From: Elymus sibiricus
Lineage: Eukaryota > Streptophyta > Magnoliopsida > Poales > Poaceae
DNA length: 64,000 bases
Assembly (NCBI GenBank): GCA_039707655.1
Contig: CM077676.1
Span: 183,268,936-183,332,935, forward strand
Reading direction: 5' to 3'
How positions within the stretch are numbered: the stretch's first letter is position 1; every line of letters starts with the position of its first letter. Shown in pieces: positions 35,069-46,889 of this stretch. The position numbers and the translations under genes are program-made. Below the pieces are notes generated by a model. It was not told the DNA's origin. It ran no database searches and worked only from the letters and a program-made list of their open reading frames with translations.

Positions 35069-35816
35069 TTCATTGGTTAGTCCAGTTCATTGTATTCCTA
35101 AGAAAGAAGGTATCTCCATTGTGGCTAATGTTGATAACGATCTAGTCCCTACTAGGACCGTTATTGGATATGGTATGCGTGTTGATTTCAGGAAATTGAA
35201 TAAGTGGACTAAGAAGGACCATTACCCGTTACCATTCATAAATGAAATATTGGAAATAATGGACAACAATTCTTATTTTTGTTATCTCGATGGATATTCT
35301 GGATTTTCTCAAATACCAATTCGTCTAGAGGATCAAGAGAAGACCACCTTTACTTATCCCTTTGGTACTTATACATATCATAAAATGCCCTTGGCTCATG
35401 CAATGGGCCACCTTCTTTTCAAAATTGTGCTTCTAAAATATCTTCTGATTTCATAGAGCAAATTGTTGAAGTGTTCATGGACAATTTTTCATTCCAAGGC
35501 ACTTCGTTTGACCATTGTCTGTACAATCTTACTAAAGTTTTGCAGAGATATGAAGAAACAAGCTAGATTCATATTGAATTGGGAAAAGAGCCACTTTATG
35601 GTTACTGAAGGGGTGGTCTTGGGTCATAGAGTTTCCAGTAAGAGCATAAAGATTGATCAAGAAAGGATTGAGGTAATAGAAAATTTACCACAACCTCAAG
35701 ATGCGAAAGGAATGCAAACTTTTATGGGGCACACAAGTTTCTATAGGAGGTTTATTAAAGATTTCTCTAAACTGTCAAAACCTCGTACTAACCTTTCGCG
35801 GAAGGATGTCCCATAG
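35069..35816 (+). pseudogene. Athila reverse transcriptase, mutated active site
   Basis: VSPVHCIPKKEGISIV, RVDFRKLNKWTKKDHYPLPF and YFCYLDGYSGFSQIPI are the fingers and palm of the reverse transcriptase. A stop and frame change near 35450 precedes the catalytic segment, which here reads EVFMDNFSFQGTSFDH, so the second Asp of the usual MDD is Asn. The thumb follows in the 35463-35816 frame (EGVVLGHRVSSKSI, MQTFMGHTSFYRRFIKDFSK). Confidence 0.82.
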
Positions 35817-36255
35817 CCTGCTGATGAGAAATATATCTCCTTTTATGAAAATTCACGAGATGCTTTGATCACCACCCTAGTCAACCAACCTCCTAAGTGG
35901 GGCGAACCCTTTGAAATTATGTGTGATGCTAGTAATTGTGCTATAGGAGCTGTCTTGGGCAGCGAGATGAGAAAAACTTCAAGTAATATTTTATGCTAAC
36001 AAAAGTTTGGATGATGATCAAAAGCATTTGGCCACCATTGAAAATTAACTTCTCACTATTGTCTTTGCTTGTGGTAAATTTAGAGCTTATATTATTAATT
36101 CTAAAGTGATAGTGCACACGGATCATCGTGCCTTGCGTTATCTTCTTTCCAAGAAGAAAGCTAAGACTCGATTGATCCGATGGACATTATTGGTCCAAGA
36201 ATATGATTTACAGATTGTGGACCGAAGAGGTGAAGACAATCCGATAGCAGACCAT
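35817..36255 (+). pseudogene. Athila RNase H remnant
   Basis: EPFEIMCDASNCAIGAVLG marks the start of RNase H. Several stops and frame changes follow. The last readable codons, EDNPIADH, are where Athila pol passes into integrase, but the sequence meets the LTR at 36256 instead. Confidence 0.7.
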
Positions 36256-36755
36256 TGATACGTCTCCAACGTATTTATAATTTTTGATTGTTTCATGCTA
36301 TTATATTATTAATATTGTATGATTTATATGCCATTTTATATTATTTTTGTGGACTAACCTATTAACTTAGTGCCCAGTGCTAGTTCCCATTTTCCCCCTA
36401 TTTCTTTGTTTCGTAGAAAAACCATACCAAAACGAAGTCCAAACACGATGAAACTTTCCAGTGCTTTTTTTGGACCAGAAGAGACACTAGAAGCTTCGGG
36501 CAGAGATCAGAAGACACACAAGGGAGTGACAAGCTCAAGGGGCGCGCCTCAGGGGGGGGTCAGCACTTGTGGGCCCACGTGGCTCCGTTTGACCTAATCT
36601 CTGGCCTATAAATTCCCTAAAATCCAGAAACCCCTGAAGCGAGACCCGAACCAATTTTATCGCCACCGCAAGCCTCTGTTCTTCCACGATCCCATCTGGA
36701 GGCCTTTTTCAGTACTCAGCGGGAGGGGGAAACAATTTGGGAGGCTAGCCACTTG
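36256..36755 (+). repeat. Truncated Sabrina/WHAM-type LTR
   Basis: It starts TGATACGTCTCCAACG and aligns with the first ~500 bp of the LTR at 3-1568, including the CTATAAAT box (36606-36613) and GATCCCATCTGGAG. Similarity fades at about 36750. No polypurine tract precedes it, so it is not an orderly 3' LTR of the Athila element; it is either a later insertion or was joined by a deletion. Confidence 0.8.
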
Positions 36756-37915
36756 AGAGAGGTCGACAACACCCCCTATGGTATATAACCTAAATCGTTC
36801 GTCGGAACAAAGAACTCCTCCTCGCAACAATCAACGCAACTCGGGATCATACAAGCAGGTCACATAGTCCAGATACCGGAAAACCATCCAAAAAAAGGCA
36901 TACGACCAACAGGATCCAATGGAAACGAAACAGGCCGGCAGGACGCAACCAACACGCACACCGAGTTGCGTGCTCCCCCATGCCCGAAGTGAGCCCGTCT
37001 TTACACGTGGTGGTCTAACCGAATGGCAAAAGGCCCTTCACTGGTGCACCCACTTTTAGTAAAATAGGCCATCCACAGCGAACAAAGCTAAGGCATCGCT
37101 CAGAAGGCTCTGACCAATCCCAACCATGAAGCAAACTAATAATGAGGCCAGAACCACTCGATGAGAGAGCTTTGCCGGGTCGTACACATGAGTAAACAGA
37201 AATCCACGCTCCCTTCACACACTAGACCAACCAGGGTAATAAGCAGACACAATGAAGAGATGCTTGAAGGAACCCAACGGCTACACCAATGTAGACAGAC
37301 ATCGCCAGCATGACCTCGCAGGAACTGGGGTGACGCCCTATACAGCCAGCTTGATAGGCTACCATAACTTCACTAAAATCATGCGAGGAGATGGCATGGC
37401 AATAGAGCTACTATAGGACATATCACGTGGATAGAGAAGGCTAGAAAAATATTATGGACATGATGACAAAGGTAGTCCTAGTAGGCATCTTCGCAATAAA
37501 TCCACGAGAAACGATTTCCACTGGACGTCCCATGGCAAAGAGAGGATGTTATCAGCATCATTAGCCAAAAGTTAAACAAGCTACAGGCGACACACTTCCT
37601 AAACGTTCGCTGCGCATACCCTATCGAACATACTTCACCCTACAAGAAAAAAAAGGAAACATGAAAGAATCGACATATAAGCAAAAGAAAGGCCCTTCAC
37701 AACGGAAAGCATGGACTATCATGTGCTTTTAGGTTGAGCGCTCGAGAATTTAATCCGTCGAGAAGATAACCTCCCCTAGTTCAAAATAGTCCTTGCCGCA
37801 TAATAAAAACTTGCACCTAGTATTTTTAAGAAGGGCCAACAAACAGAGTAAACCACACTTGTACCATAGCATTAATTTTCCAAATCCAGCATTACTACTT
37901 TTGGAGTTACCATGG
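36756..37915. other. Unassigned sequence left of the second Gypsy element
   Basis: I recognise no protein motif, terminal repeat or tandem structure in these 1.16 kb; open frames are under 85 codons. An A-rich run lies at about 37646-37655. Because element 37916-47384 has a CATGG duplication, this stretch was once continuous with 47390 onward. Confidence 0.5.
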
Positions 37916-38411
37916 TATCGGTACCAAAACCGGCAGATCTCGGGTAGGGGGTCCGAGCTGTGGATCTTGGAGTCAATGGATAACAAGGAATGTAGAGACA
38001 TAGATTACACAAGTTCGGGCCCTCTCGAAGAGGTAAAACCCTACGTCCTGCTTGATTGTATTGATGTGTTTGTATGATGATTATAGAGTTGATCTACCTC
38101 GAGATCGGATGGACTAAACCCTGGGTGGGTATGATGATAATGGTTTTTCTGCCTCTACGGACTAAGCCCCCTAGTTTATATAGACAGCAGGGTGACCTAG
38201 GGTTACATATGGTCGGTTGCCCTCAGGGGATAAACATGTCGGTTACGCTAAACCTTTCTTGGAGGAGACGCCAAGTCTTCGGAGGTTTCCGTCTGGTGCA
38301 CGGGGTCGCCTGCAATCCGGCCTTCCTTCGATGAGTTAAGAGCGGCCCATTAGTCCGGCCTATGAGAGATAGGCCGGCAGCCCGAGTACCCCCTAATCTG
38401 GGACACCCTCA
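37916..38411 (-). repeat. 3' LTR of the second Gypsy element
   Basis: It aligns along its length with 46890-47384 and ends GGGACACCCTCA, next to a polypurine tract. Confidence 0.92.
38174..38183 (-). promoter_or_regulatory. TATA box, 3' LTR
   Basis: CTATATAAAC on the minus strand, retained in the other LTR. Confidence 0.65.
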
Positions 38412-38420
38412 GTAGCCCCC
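38412..38420 (-). other. Polypurine tract
   Basis: GGGGGCTAC on the minus strand abuts the 3' LTR, similar to the GGGGGCTCC of the Tat element. Confidence 0.6.
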
Positions 38421-38876
38421 GAACTAGTCTTCAAAGCGGGGGTATATACCGAACACCATCAGCTTTGTGGACCAGTTCCTTCCCTCCTGTGGTACTTGTG
38501 TCAAGCCAGCAACCCCTCTAGATCAAGTCCTCAAGGGCTGCCTAACCATATGTTCCCCGAATTATACTTCGGTCGCCGAAGTGTACCGATAACTTAGCCT
38601 CGAAGGCTAGTCGCATAGGTGTGAATAGTGACCCCATCTGACAACTTTTGCCGAAGGGTCACGACCCATCACGACCATGAGTTGGTTTATGAAAACTCGA
38701 TTCGCGGTTCGAGGCGGTTCCTCCATTGGCACGTCCCATCGATATGGAGATCGTGCCCTGTTTTTAAGGGATATGATCAATGATTTGCACTATCCCACGC
38801 GCGCATGATGGCACGATTATACGGGGAACGGCGAAGCCTGCGGCGCAGTAAAAGGACCCTTGGTTTTACAGCAGCC

Positions 38877-38885
38877 CATAAAAGG
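38877..38885 (+). promoter_or_regulatory. TATA-like box of the antisense gene
   Basis: CATAAAAGG, 139 bp before the ATG at 39016. The same layout is found for the antisense gene at 11239. Confidence 0.5.
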
Positions 38886-39015
38886 GGAGCAGCCACCATT
38901 TCCTTCGCACGCTCTCACTTCCTCCTTTGCCGTTGCCCTCCCAATCTCTTGAGCTCCAGCGCCCAGATCTGCTCTCCCTTCCAAGAACCTCTCCAGCCAT
39001 CTCCTCAACCTGTCC

Positions 39016-42000
39016 ATGGCTGGCTCCGGTTCTAAGGGCAAGTGGGAGGCCTCCATCGTCACCGAGAGTGCCATCCTGGAGCTGAAGAACGCGGGTTATC
39101 TTCCCGCCGGCGTCGCTCACCGTGCTCCGGAGGCGGGTCAAGTCATCCCCACGCCGAGGCCCAGCGAGAGGGTGGTGTTCCTTCCCCATTTCATCCGAGG
39201 GTTAGGTTTTCCCCTCCACCCCTTCGTCAGGGGTCTGATGTTTTTCTATGGGCTCGATTTCCATGATCTTGCCCCGAACTCTTTTCTGCACATCTCAGCC
39301 TTCATCATCATCTACGAGGCCTTTCTTTGGGTTCGGCCACACTTTGGCACGTGGCTGAAGATTTTCAACGTCAAGCCGAAGATCGTTGATGGCCAACAGG
39401 CGGACTGCGGGGGAGCGATGGTCAGCAAGCTTCCCCGGGTTGAGTGGCCGGAGGGCACCTTCATCGAAACCATCGAGATCTGGTAGAAGGAGTGGTTCTA
39501 CATCACGGAGCTGTGGAACGCGGATTGGGGGGTGATCCCCGCCTTCAGATTCGGGCCCCCCACGAGGTTGGTCTCGTGGACCAAGAAGGGCCTCGACTGG
39601 GGGTCAAACAAGGAGGTGGCACTGCTGCAGAGCCAGATATCCAAGATGATAGAGAGGGGGGTTGAGCTGCCCAACGTGATTTAGATCATGCTTTGCCGCC
39701 GCATCCTCCCCTTTCAAGACCGGGCCTCCCCCATGTGGGTCTACAAGCCTGAAGACCCCTCCACCGTGCTCAGCTTCTACCGCACTTCCCACGCTCAGCT
39801 GTGGAAGGTGCTATTCAAGCTGCAGAAGGACTGGCCGGCCGAGGAGGAAGACATCGGCCTTGACACCGCAAACCCCCCTCGGGAGGTATGTTAAGTTTTA
39901 CTCTTGTATTCGGATTGTTCCCTTTTCATAAGGTACTCAACTCCCTTATTTCTCATCCACAGAGCTGGCTGAAGAAGGCCGAGCGGATCGACAGCCCGGG
40001 CCCGCTGCCCGAGGGCCCCAGGAGGCCTTGCTGACGGCCATGTTGGCCGAGGTGCCGGAGAAGAAGGAGAAGAAGAAGGAGGCCAGAGAGGGCCTCCGTT
40101 CCCGAGGACCCCCGGACACTAGATCCGGGGACACTCATGCTCCCTCCGCACAAGAGAAGGAGAAGGAGTAGGGAGAGGATGGGGAGGAAAGTGATTCCTC
40201 CCGACCAAGGAAGAAGGCGGTGTCCGAGGACGCCGAGGAGGAGCAGCCTCATCCCGCCCCCAAAAGACCATGCAGGGCCAAGGTGGCCCTGTCCAACAAC
40301 AGCTCGGCCTCTGCCGAGGACTCCGAGGCCTCCGAAGAGGTTCCTCGGAGGACCCCCAGGGTCAAACTGCTGGCCTAAAGGTACGTATCCTAAGATTCGC
40401 ATATGCATTTTCAGCCGAACTAAGTCTGCTATTGATCGCACTTCTGCTTCTAACATTGCAGCCCGCTGCGCGACCTCCCTACCGATCGAGTCTCGGAGGG
40501 GGATTCTCCACCGGCTGTGCTGGCGGAGAGCGGGACTGAGTCGCGCGCTTTGCCTCCTCCGATCGTCGAGGAGGTTAGGGAGGTTCTGTCAAGAAGGACC
40601 CCTCCCATGCCGCACATAGGGGGGTGACACCGTTATGGCCGAGGTGCATACCTCGGCCACCGAAGACCAGGAGGGGAGAACCCCTCTGGTGAACGAAGAG
40701 GGGGAGCCCGGACAATCAGAGCTCTCCCCGAGAGTTACTCTGGAGCCGTTAAGGCACCCGAAGCCAACCATTCCGGTCTCCACGGAAGTAGGAGCCGAGG
40801 TGCCCCCTCCACCCCCACCTGCTCCAGAGCGGGTTTTGACTGGGTGGCTGGATGAGATGGAGGAAGCTTTGACCAGCTCCTCTATCACCGAAGAGCATCG
40901 TGCCCTTATGGGCGCGGTGTTGCAAAGTCTTCGATCCGTGGACAATGGACTGAAGGGGGCCTTCAGCGGCCTTCTCACAGGCTTCAAGGTAGGCCACGTA
41001 ATGTCTATGCCTTAGAAAATTTCTTTTATATGAATATGTAAGCTCATACATAGTAGCCCCCTAGACTCTGGCTGGCTTGAATAAGGCCAGCCAGAGGATC
41101 GAAAATCGATAACTCGGATCCTAATGTGCTTAGTGTAATGTGCAAGCATCATCCTCGGCTGCAGCCACCAACGCCGAGGAGTTGGCCGAGCTGAATCGGA
41201 AGCTCAAGAGCTCCGAGGACGACCTCGGCCTGCTGAATAAGCGGTTCGACAAGGCGCAAGGCAAGTCCGAACTACACGGTTTACTACAGCAGTTTTTAAG
41301 TAAGGTTTAAGTAATTAACCTGAACGGGGTGCAACTGATATTATTGCAGCTGCAGCCGCGGAGGTCAAGAACCTCAAGGCCGAGCTGAGGAAGGCTCAGC
41401 TAGAAGCTGCAGAGCAGAAGGCTGCGGCCGAACAGGACGCTGCTGAACTGGCTACGGTAAGAACCGCTAGCCAAAAGCACGAGGCCAGAGTGTCTGAAGT
41501 GCAGCAAGAGCTCAAGGATGCCGTCACAAAATGTGAGGTCCTTGAGCAGAAGAATAAGGATCAGGCCGCTGAGCTAACCTCACTGGGATCAGCGGCTAAG
41601 GAGGCGCGGACGGAGGTGCGAGGCTACTAAGAGGAACTCCGCCAAGTTAAACTTATTGCGTATGGTAAGCCATACTTACTGCAAAGTGTCTTTGGTGGTA
41701 ACAGGTTTGCTTTGCTCACGCGAGTGTGGCATGCCCCAGGCGCCTTTGCGGACCTCCCGAGGAGTGCATCGGATGCGGCTAGGTTCTTTGCAACCGTAGA
41801 GGGTCGTGCCGAGCAGAGGCTATTTTGGGCGCAGTTTCAAGCGCCCGAACACCCTCCCCTCCTCAACAACCAGATGAAGCAGCTAATGGAGTTGCATCAG
41901 ATGGCGGAGCCAGCAATGAAGGACCTCTGCATCAAGCAGTGGCCTTCGGAGCCGCTGCCGAGCAGCTATTTTGGCTTAGTGCAGAAGCTGTACGACGCCA

Positions 42001-42224
42001 CGCCCCGGATTGATGCCTGGAAGCGCTCCGTGTGCATTGAGGGAGCTCGGATGGCCTTCGGCAAAACCTTGGTGCACTGGCCGAAGATCAAGCCAGCCGA
42101 GGTGGCCACCGGACCTCCACCCCCTGGGAAGGAGCACAGGCGCCCCGAGCAGTACTTTCCCATCATGATGGATGGTGCTCAGGCAATAGAGGCCCAGTGC
42201 TCGAAAGATGTAATTTATGAGTGA
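39016..42224 (+). pseudogene. Antisense multi-exon gene of the second Gypsy element
   Basis: The start is MAGSGSKGKWEASIVTESAI and the putative gypsy-type transposon domain follows (FLPHFIRGLGFPLHPFVRGL, LAPNSFLHISAFIIIYEAF). Two in-frame TAG codons (39484, 39682) interrupt an otherwise continuous exon that ends at a donor at 39886. Likely introns are 39886-39962, 40381-40461, 40989-41146, 41258-41349 (GC donor) and 41664-41704. The middle exons encode Lys/Glu-rich and coiled-coil sequence (AAAAEVKNLKAELRKAQLEA). The last exon (41705-42224) ends in a conserved-looking 160-residue segment with WAQFQAPEHPPLLNNQMKQL. A frameshift near 40020 and the stops make it a pseudogene. The product's role is unknown. 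Confidence 0.7.
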
Positions 42225-43689
42225 ATTTATTTTCCTTGTATCCGAGGAGTTGTAACTTTTGTGGTGTTGAAATGCAACTGGTTGGCTGTAAATATAATGC
42301 CTTATATGTTTATTTTGACTCCTGTGCGACCGTTTTTAAACTGAAAGTTGCCAGTCGTCAGCTTCAGCCCCCTTGCAGATACTACATGGGGTGTTTTCTC
42401 TTAACACCTTAACCCTTATCCTACATCTCGGTGCTTGGAGGCGGTTGTGTGTAAGGAAAACGAGGCAATCGGACTATGCGGCTTTAGTGCTTTCACTTAG
42501 CCATAGGAGCTTGACTGCGGGGGCTGGTGACTAGCCCCCAGTATATGTGATATTCGGGCGCACCGAGGTTGATACCATTATCACTTGGTTCCTGTAACGG
42601 CAAACCCTTCGTTTGACATGGATTAACCTCCATCGATTTTTAGTTTGACACTTGTCATTGGATCGCCGACCAGTTCTCGCTTTTTATGACAGTCGGTTTT
42701 CGGCTTTCTCCACTGAGGTACTTAACCAGGCTAGCTAGAAGTACAATCGTAGTGGTTCTCCCTTTGCCCTCCTAGCCAAACAATGCGGAATGTAAGAGGG
42801 CAAACACAGGAGCCGGGCAACCTAACCATTGACCAAAGACATAATTCGGAACTGATTCATATAATGCAATATCCATGACGCCGAGCACATGTAATAAAAG
42901 TGGTGCCGGAATGATGTTTGGGGTAGGATTTATGGTCGAGCCCCCGGTCTATTAGCCGATCACATCTAAAAAGGAACGTATCATAATAGTTTACTTCGGC
43001 CGAAAAGCGAAGAGGAAAGTGCAACATAACTGACCGCAGTATGACCGGAGAAAAATGGTCGTTATTTTCTTTGAATTCGTGACGTCTATCCGTACAACCC
43101 GGACTGCCGAAGTAACTTTTACAGATACTTTAAGAAATAAACACATTAGAGGAAAGGTTTACACAGGGCCTTCATGAGTGGTTTGACGTCCCTACTGCGC
43201 CCTGCCACACGTCTGTGCCTTTGCTCTTTATGAAGCTTCCGTGTGATTGGAGTCGTCAACTGTATGCTTGGCGGAAGTAATAATGTTCGGCGGATGAGCC
43301 CTTGGGAAAGGGTTTTGAGAAGTCGCCGCAGTGTATCAGCTTAACGCTGATCAGGCCCTAGATGGTGCCTGTTATTTAGTAGTGTTCCGAGAACATCTTT
43401 GGCCGTGACTCGGTTGAACCGAGCTCTCGGCCCTTGAGTCGTTTGCCCCCACAGCTGCCCATGGAATCTTGAGCGCGAAGTTGTGCACTCGAGGTACGTA
43501 TTTCGCGGCTGGGTGGGCCATGCTGTGGGGCATGTATCCCTATTTAGGGTGAGCATGGGAGTGCTCCGGGACCGAGGCCGTAGCTCGGGCGCATTTGCGT
43601 GAGTTCAGTGCCTTGATGGTAGACTGGGCCTGCAACGCTTCTTCGGTGGCCTAGACTTCAGCGGCTAAAGCCGTTGTGTGTTCCTCTGT
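42225..43689. other. Spacer where pol should be
   Basis: About 1.46 kb between the antisense gene's end and the protease end. No reverse transcriptase, RNase H or integrase motif is visible on the minus strand. Confidence 0.65.
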
Positions 43690-45015
43690 TCAGAGCGAGC
43701 GCTCGGTGTTACCATTGACGGTAATAACACCCTTCAGTCCTGGCATCTTGAGCTTCAGATATGCGTAGTGCGGAACAGCATTAAAGCGGGCGAACGCTTT
43801 CCGACCGAGGAGTGCGTGGTAACCGTTGCGGAAGGGAACAATGTCAAAGATTAAGTCTTCGCTGCGGAAGTTGTCGGGCGAACCGAAGAGTACTTCCAAG
43901 GTCATGGATCCCGAGCATCGTGCCTCGACGCATGGGATTACACCTTTAAAGGTGGTGTTACTGGGTTTGATCCTTAACGGGTCGATTCCCATCTTCCTCA
44001 CTGTATCTGAGTAAATCAGGTTGAGGCTGCTGCCTCCTTCCATAAGGACTCTGGTGAGGTGATATCCATCCACGATGGGGTCGAGCACCAGATCCGCCGT
44101 TCCTCCATGACAGATACTGGTCGGATGGTCTCGACGGTCGAAAGTGATCGGGCAAGCCGACCATGGGTTGTACTTCGGGGCCACCGGCTCTAGGGCGTAG
44201 ACATCCCGAAGTGCATGTTTCCACTCTTTCTTGGCTAAATGCGTGACGTAAATCATGTTCACGGTTTTTACCTCGGGAGGGAATTGCTTTTGGCCTCCAT
44301 TGTTCGGCCCGCGAGGTTCGTCGTCATCCTCGCTGCGGGGACCCTTGCTTTGTTCCTTGGCTGTAAGTTTGCCGGCCTGCTTGATTACCCAACAGTTACG
44401 ATTGGTGTGGTTTGCGGGCTTGTCCGGGGTACCGTGAATCTGGTAGGGCCTATCCAAGATTCTATCCAGTGCAAACGGGCCGTCCCGGTTCCCTTTAGAT
44501 GGTTTCTTCCGTGGTCCTGATTTTGAGCCGCTGAACCCGGTGTTTACCGCCGCATCATCGGCTTCACTGCCGTTGTTTGTGTGCCGACGCTTATTATTCT
44601 TGTTGCCCCGGGGTTTACTGTTCCCGTCCCGGGCCTTGGAGGTGCCGGGGTCGTCGGGATGGCTGCTTCGACGAGCCAACCAACTATCCTCACCCACGCA
44701 AAAGCGGGTCATTAGGGCGGTGAGGGCCGACATTGTTCTCGGCTTATCTTGGCCGAGCTGTTGAGCGAGCCATTCGTCCCGAATACTGTGCTTGAATGCG
44801 GCAATTGCTTCAGCATCCGGACAGTCAACGATCTGGTTCTTCTTAGTCAAGAACCGATTCCAGAATTGCCGAGCTGACTCCCCGGGCTGCTGAACGACAT
44901 GGCTCAGGTCGTCGGCATCCGGCGGCCGAACATAGGTGCCTTGAAAGTTGGCTCGGAATGCATCCTTGAGCTCCTCCCAGCTCCCGATGGAGTTTTCGTG
45001 TAGGCTGTTCAACAT
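43690..45015 (-). pseudogene. Gag C-terminal half and protease
   Basis: An uninterrupted frame of 441 codons. It opens with the gag core (GSWEELKDAFRANFQGTYVR, then PGESARQFWNRFLTKKNQIV), continues through a basic Asn/Lys-rich linker and a His/Cys-poor region, and reaches the protease at about residue 300. The active site reads RVLMEGGSSLNLIY; the GAA codon at 44038-44040 replaces the Asp expected in DGGSS, so the protease should be inactive. GYHALLGRKAFARF marks the second half. The frame ends at 43690 with no pol behind it. Upstream codons of gag lie in other frames to the right. Confidence 0.85.
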
Positions 45016-46844
45016 GTGCCTTGCCGGTCCTTTAAGTTTTGATGGTAGATATTTAATGACGTGGAGGTCATCTCCTCAGGCCATATGAATGTGGAGAAGA
45101 AAATCTTTGATCCACACGGCTAGGTCAGTTGTCCCATCGTACTGTTCTATCTTCACGGGTTTAAACCCTTCTGGGAACTGATGTTGCATCACCTCGTCTG
45201 TAAAACACATTGGGTGAGAGGCACCCCTGACCCAGGCCACGTCGTGCCGGAGATCGGTTGTCATCCGGGCACGGTGCTGCTCCCGAGCTCTATCATTCCT
45301 ATCGCGCCAGGCTTGGTATCCGTCCCGTCCAACGGGCGTGTGTCCTCTGGATCCATAAATGGATCTTGACTATATCCCTCTGGCGTGTGTCCTCTGGATC
45401 CATAAATGGATCTTGACTATATCCCAGGTCGTGCCGCAGATCATATGGGTCATCCGGTTGAACCGGGTCCTTGCCCGCCCGGTGAGGGGGCACGGGTGGG
45501 TATTCGGTTTCTCCATCCGTCCTGCCCCGCCCTCGAGGGGGGCGGTCGGGCTGGCTTGTCTGAGTTCGTCCGGGAGGTATGGGCTCAAGGGCCTCGTCCT
45601 CAAATGACGGAAGCAAATGCCGTCGTGTGTAACTTTTGTAGTGATCCTGGCGCTAATTGTCGAAGCCCATCGGCTGCTAAGACCATCGTCCATCTATCGT
45701 TAAGGGTATCTTCTTCGGCCTTTAGCTGCTGCTGCTTCTTCTTCAAGCTTCGGGCAGTGGCTATGAGCTGCTGCTTGAATCTTTCCTGGTCCATGGGGTC
45801 CTCGGGGACGAGAAAGTCTTCGGGTCTGAGGCTGTCCTCCTCTTCGAAAGGAGGGAGGTAGTTGCTATCCTCGGAATCTTCGGGGTCCTCGGGGTTGCCC
45901 TGATCCTCTTGCTCTGCAGTAGCATGGAAGTGTTGTTCAGGGGTGGTGTTGTCGCCGGGCTCCCCCTTGCTGTCCGGAGCATCTTTATCTCCGGTGCCGT
46001 TTGTGTCTGTGTTACTTTCCCTGCCCCTTCCGCGTCCCCTGGATCACTTTCATCGGCGTTTGGGCGGTTCCTCGTCGGGGCTGCTGCCATCCTTCTTGGG
46101 GATGTCATCATCCTTCTTGGGGGTGTCGACCATGTAAATGTCGTAGGTGGAGGTGGCGGTCCACTTTCCGGTGTTGGGAGTGGCAAGGGAGGGAGCCATA
46201 TAAGGCATGACGTTGATATCCTCGTATATGTCGTCAGCCTCCTCGGAGGCGTAGTCCAACATGTCGGTTAAGTCTTCGACAGTGGCTACTAAGTGGGTGG
46301 TGGGTGGGGCGTAAAATTCCACGCGGTTGGCCTCAAGTCTGATCTGTTCATGGACCGAGGACCGGCCATCCGCGATACTCATCTTCTGGATCCGATCTAA
46401 CGTCTCGCTTAAGAGCGAGAGGTCCGCCGGATTCATCCTTGGGCATCCTTCAGAGTTGAACTCCGGTGTGCCTGCGCCGAGGGTGTGTTCGGCCAAGGGC
46501 GATCCCTGGTTCTCTGGCGCCGGGGTCAGATCCGAACTCGAGGCCAGATCCGAACTGAGGACCGGCCCGGAGATGGGGCCGGGGAGAATATCCAAAGTTA
46601 AGGCCTTGGGATTATTAGGATCCTCAGGTAAAGCTGAGAACCTAGTAAAGATCAGATCGCCCCGAGAGTCGGCGACGTACTCTAGGTTGCCAAATCTAAT
46701 CTCCTGCTCAGGGGCGAAGCTGTCGATCTGGTCAAGGTGACCGGTCGGGTTGGCGTGCAGCACGACGCTGCCAAACGCAAAAGGCTGGCCAGGGACGAAG
46801 ATGGCCCCGCTGCGGATGCCATCGCTGATGACTAGGCGAGCCAT
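45016..46844 (-). pseudogene. Gag N-terminal region, frameshifted
   Basis: ATG at 46844 opens MARLVISDGIRSGAIFVPGQ and runs 264 codons to 46050, ending in an acidic and Pro-rich stretch. The sequence then continues in other frames (PNADESDPGDAEGAGKVTQ; MDQERFKQQLIATARSLKKK at 45794; a Pro/Arg-rich part at 45616; CFTDEVMQHQFPEGFKPVKI at 45264), which together make a long gag of the Tat type. The 47-bp duplication at 45336-45429 causes one of the shifts. Confidence 0.75.
45336..45429. repeat. 47-bp tandem duplication inside gag
   Basis: GCGTGTGTCCTCTGGATCC and the bases after it, through TTGACTATATCCC, occur twice, 47 bp apart. Since 47 is not a multiple of three, it shifts the gag frame. Confidence 0.85.
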
Positions 46845-46871
46845 TGTTCCTTAATGACCCAACAGCGGAAC

Positions 46872-46889
46872 TCTCAATGAAAGCACCAA
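46872..46889 (-). other. Probable primer-binding site
   Basis: On the minus strand TTGGTGCTTTCATTGAG follows the 5' LTR. I do not assign the tRNA. Confidence 0.5.

Larger units (their letters stand above)
1569..36255 (+). mobile_element. Athila-lineage Gypsy element, split by nested insertions
   Basis: The LTR end at 1569-2650 is followed by a tRNA-Asp primer site and leader up to 2731. The interior resumes at 33017 after the Tat element (TSD AATGG/AATAG) and runs gag, protease, reverse transcriptase and RNase H to 36255. The 5' LTR start is missing or lies left of the window. Integrase, polypurine tract and a matching 3' LTR are absent: the RNase H region runs straight into the start of another LTR at 36256. 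Every reading frame is broken. The lineage call rests on the primer site and on the reverse-transcriptase context around VFMDNFS, normally VFMDDFS in Athila elements. Confidence 0.75.
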
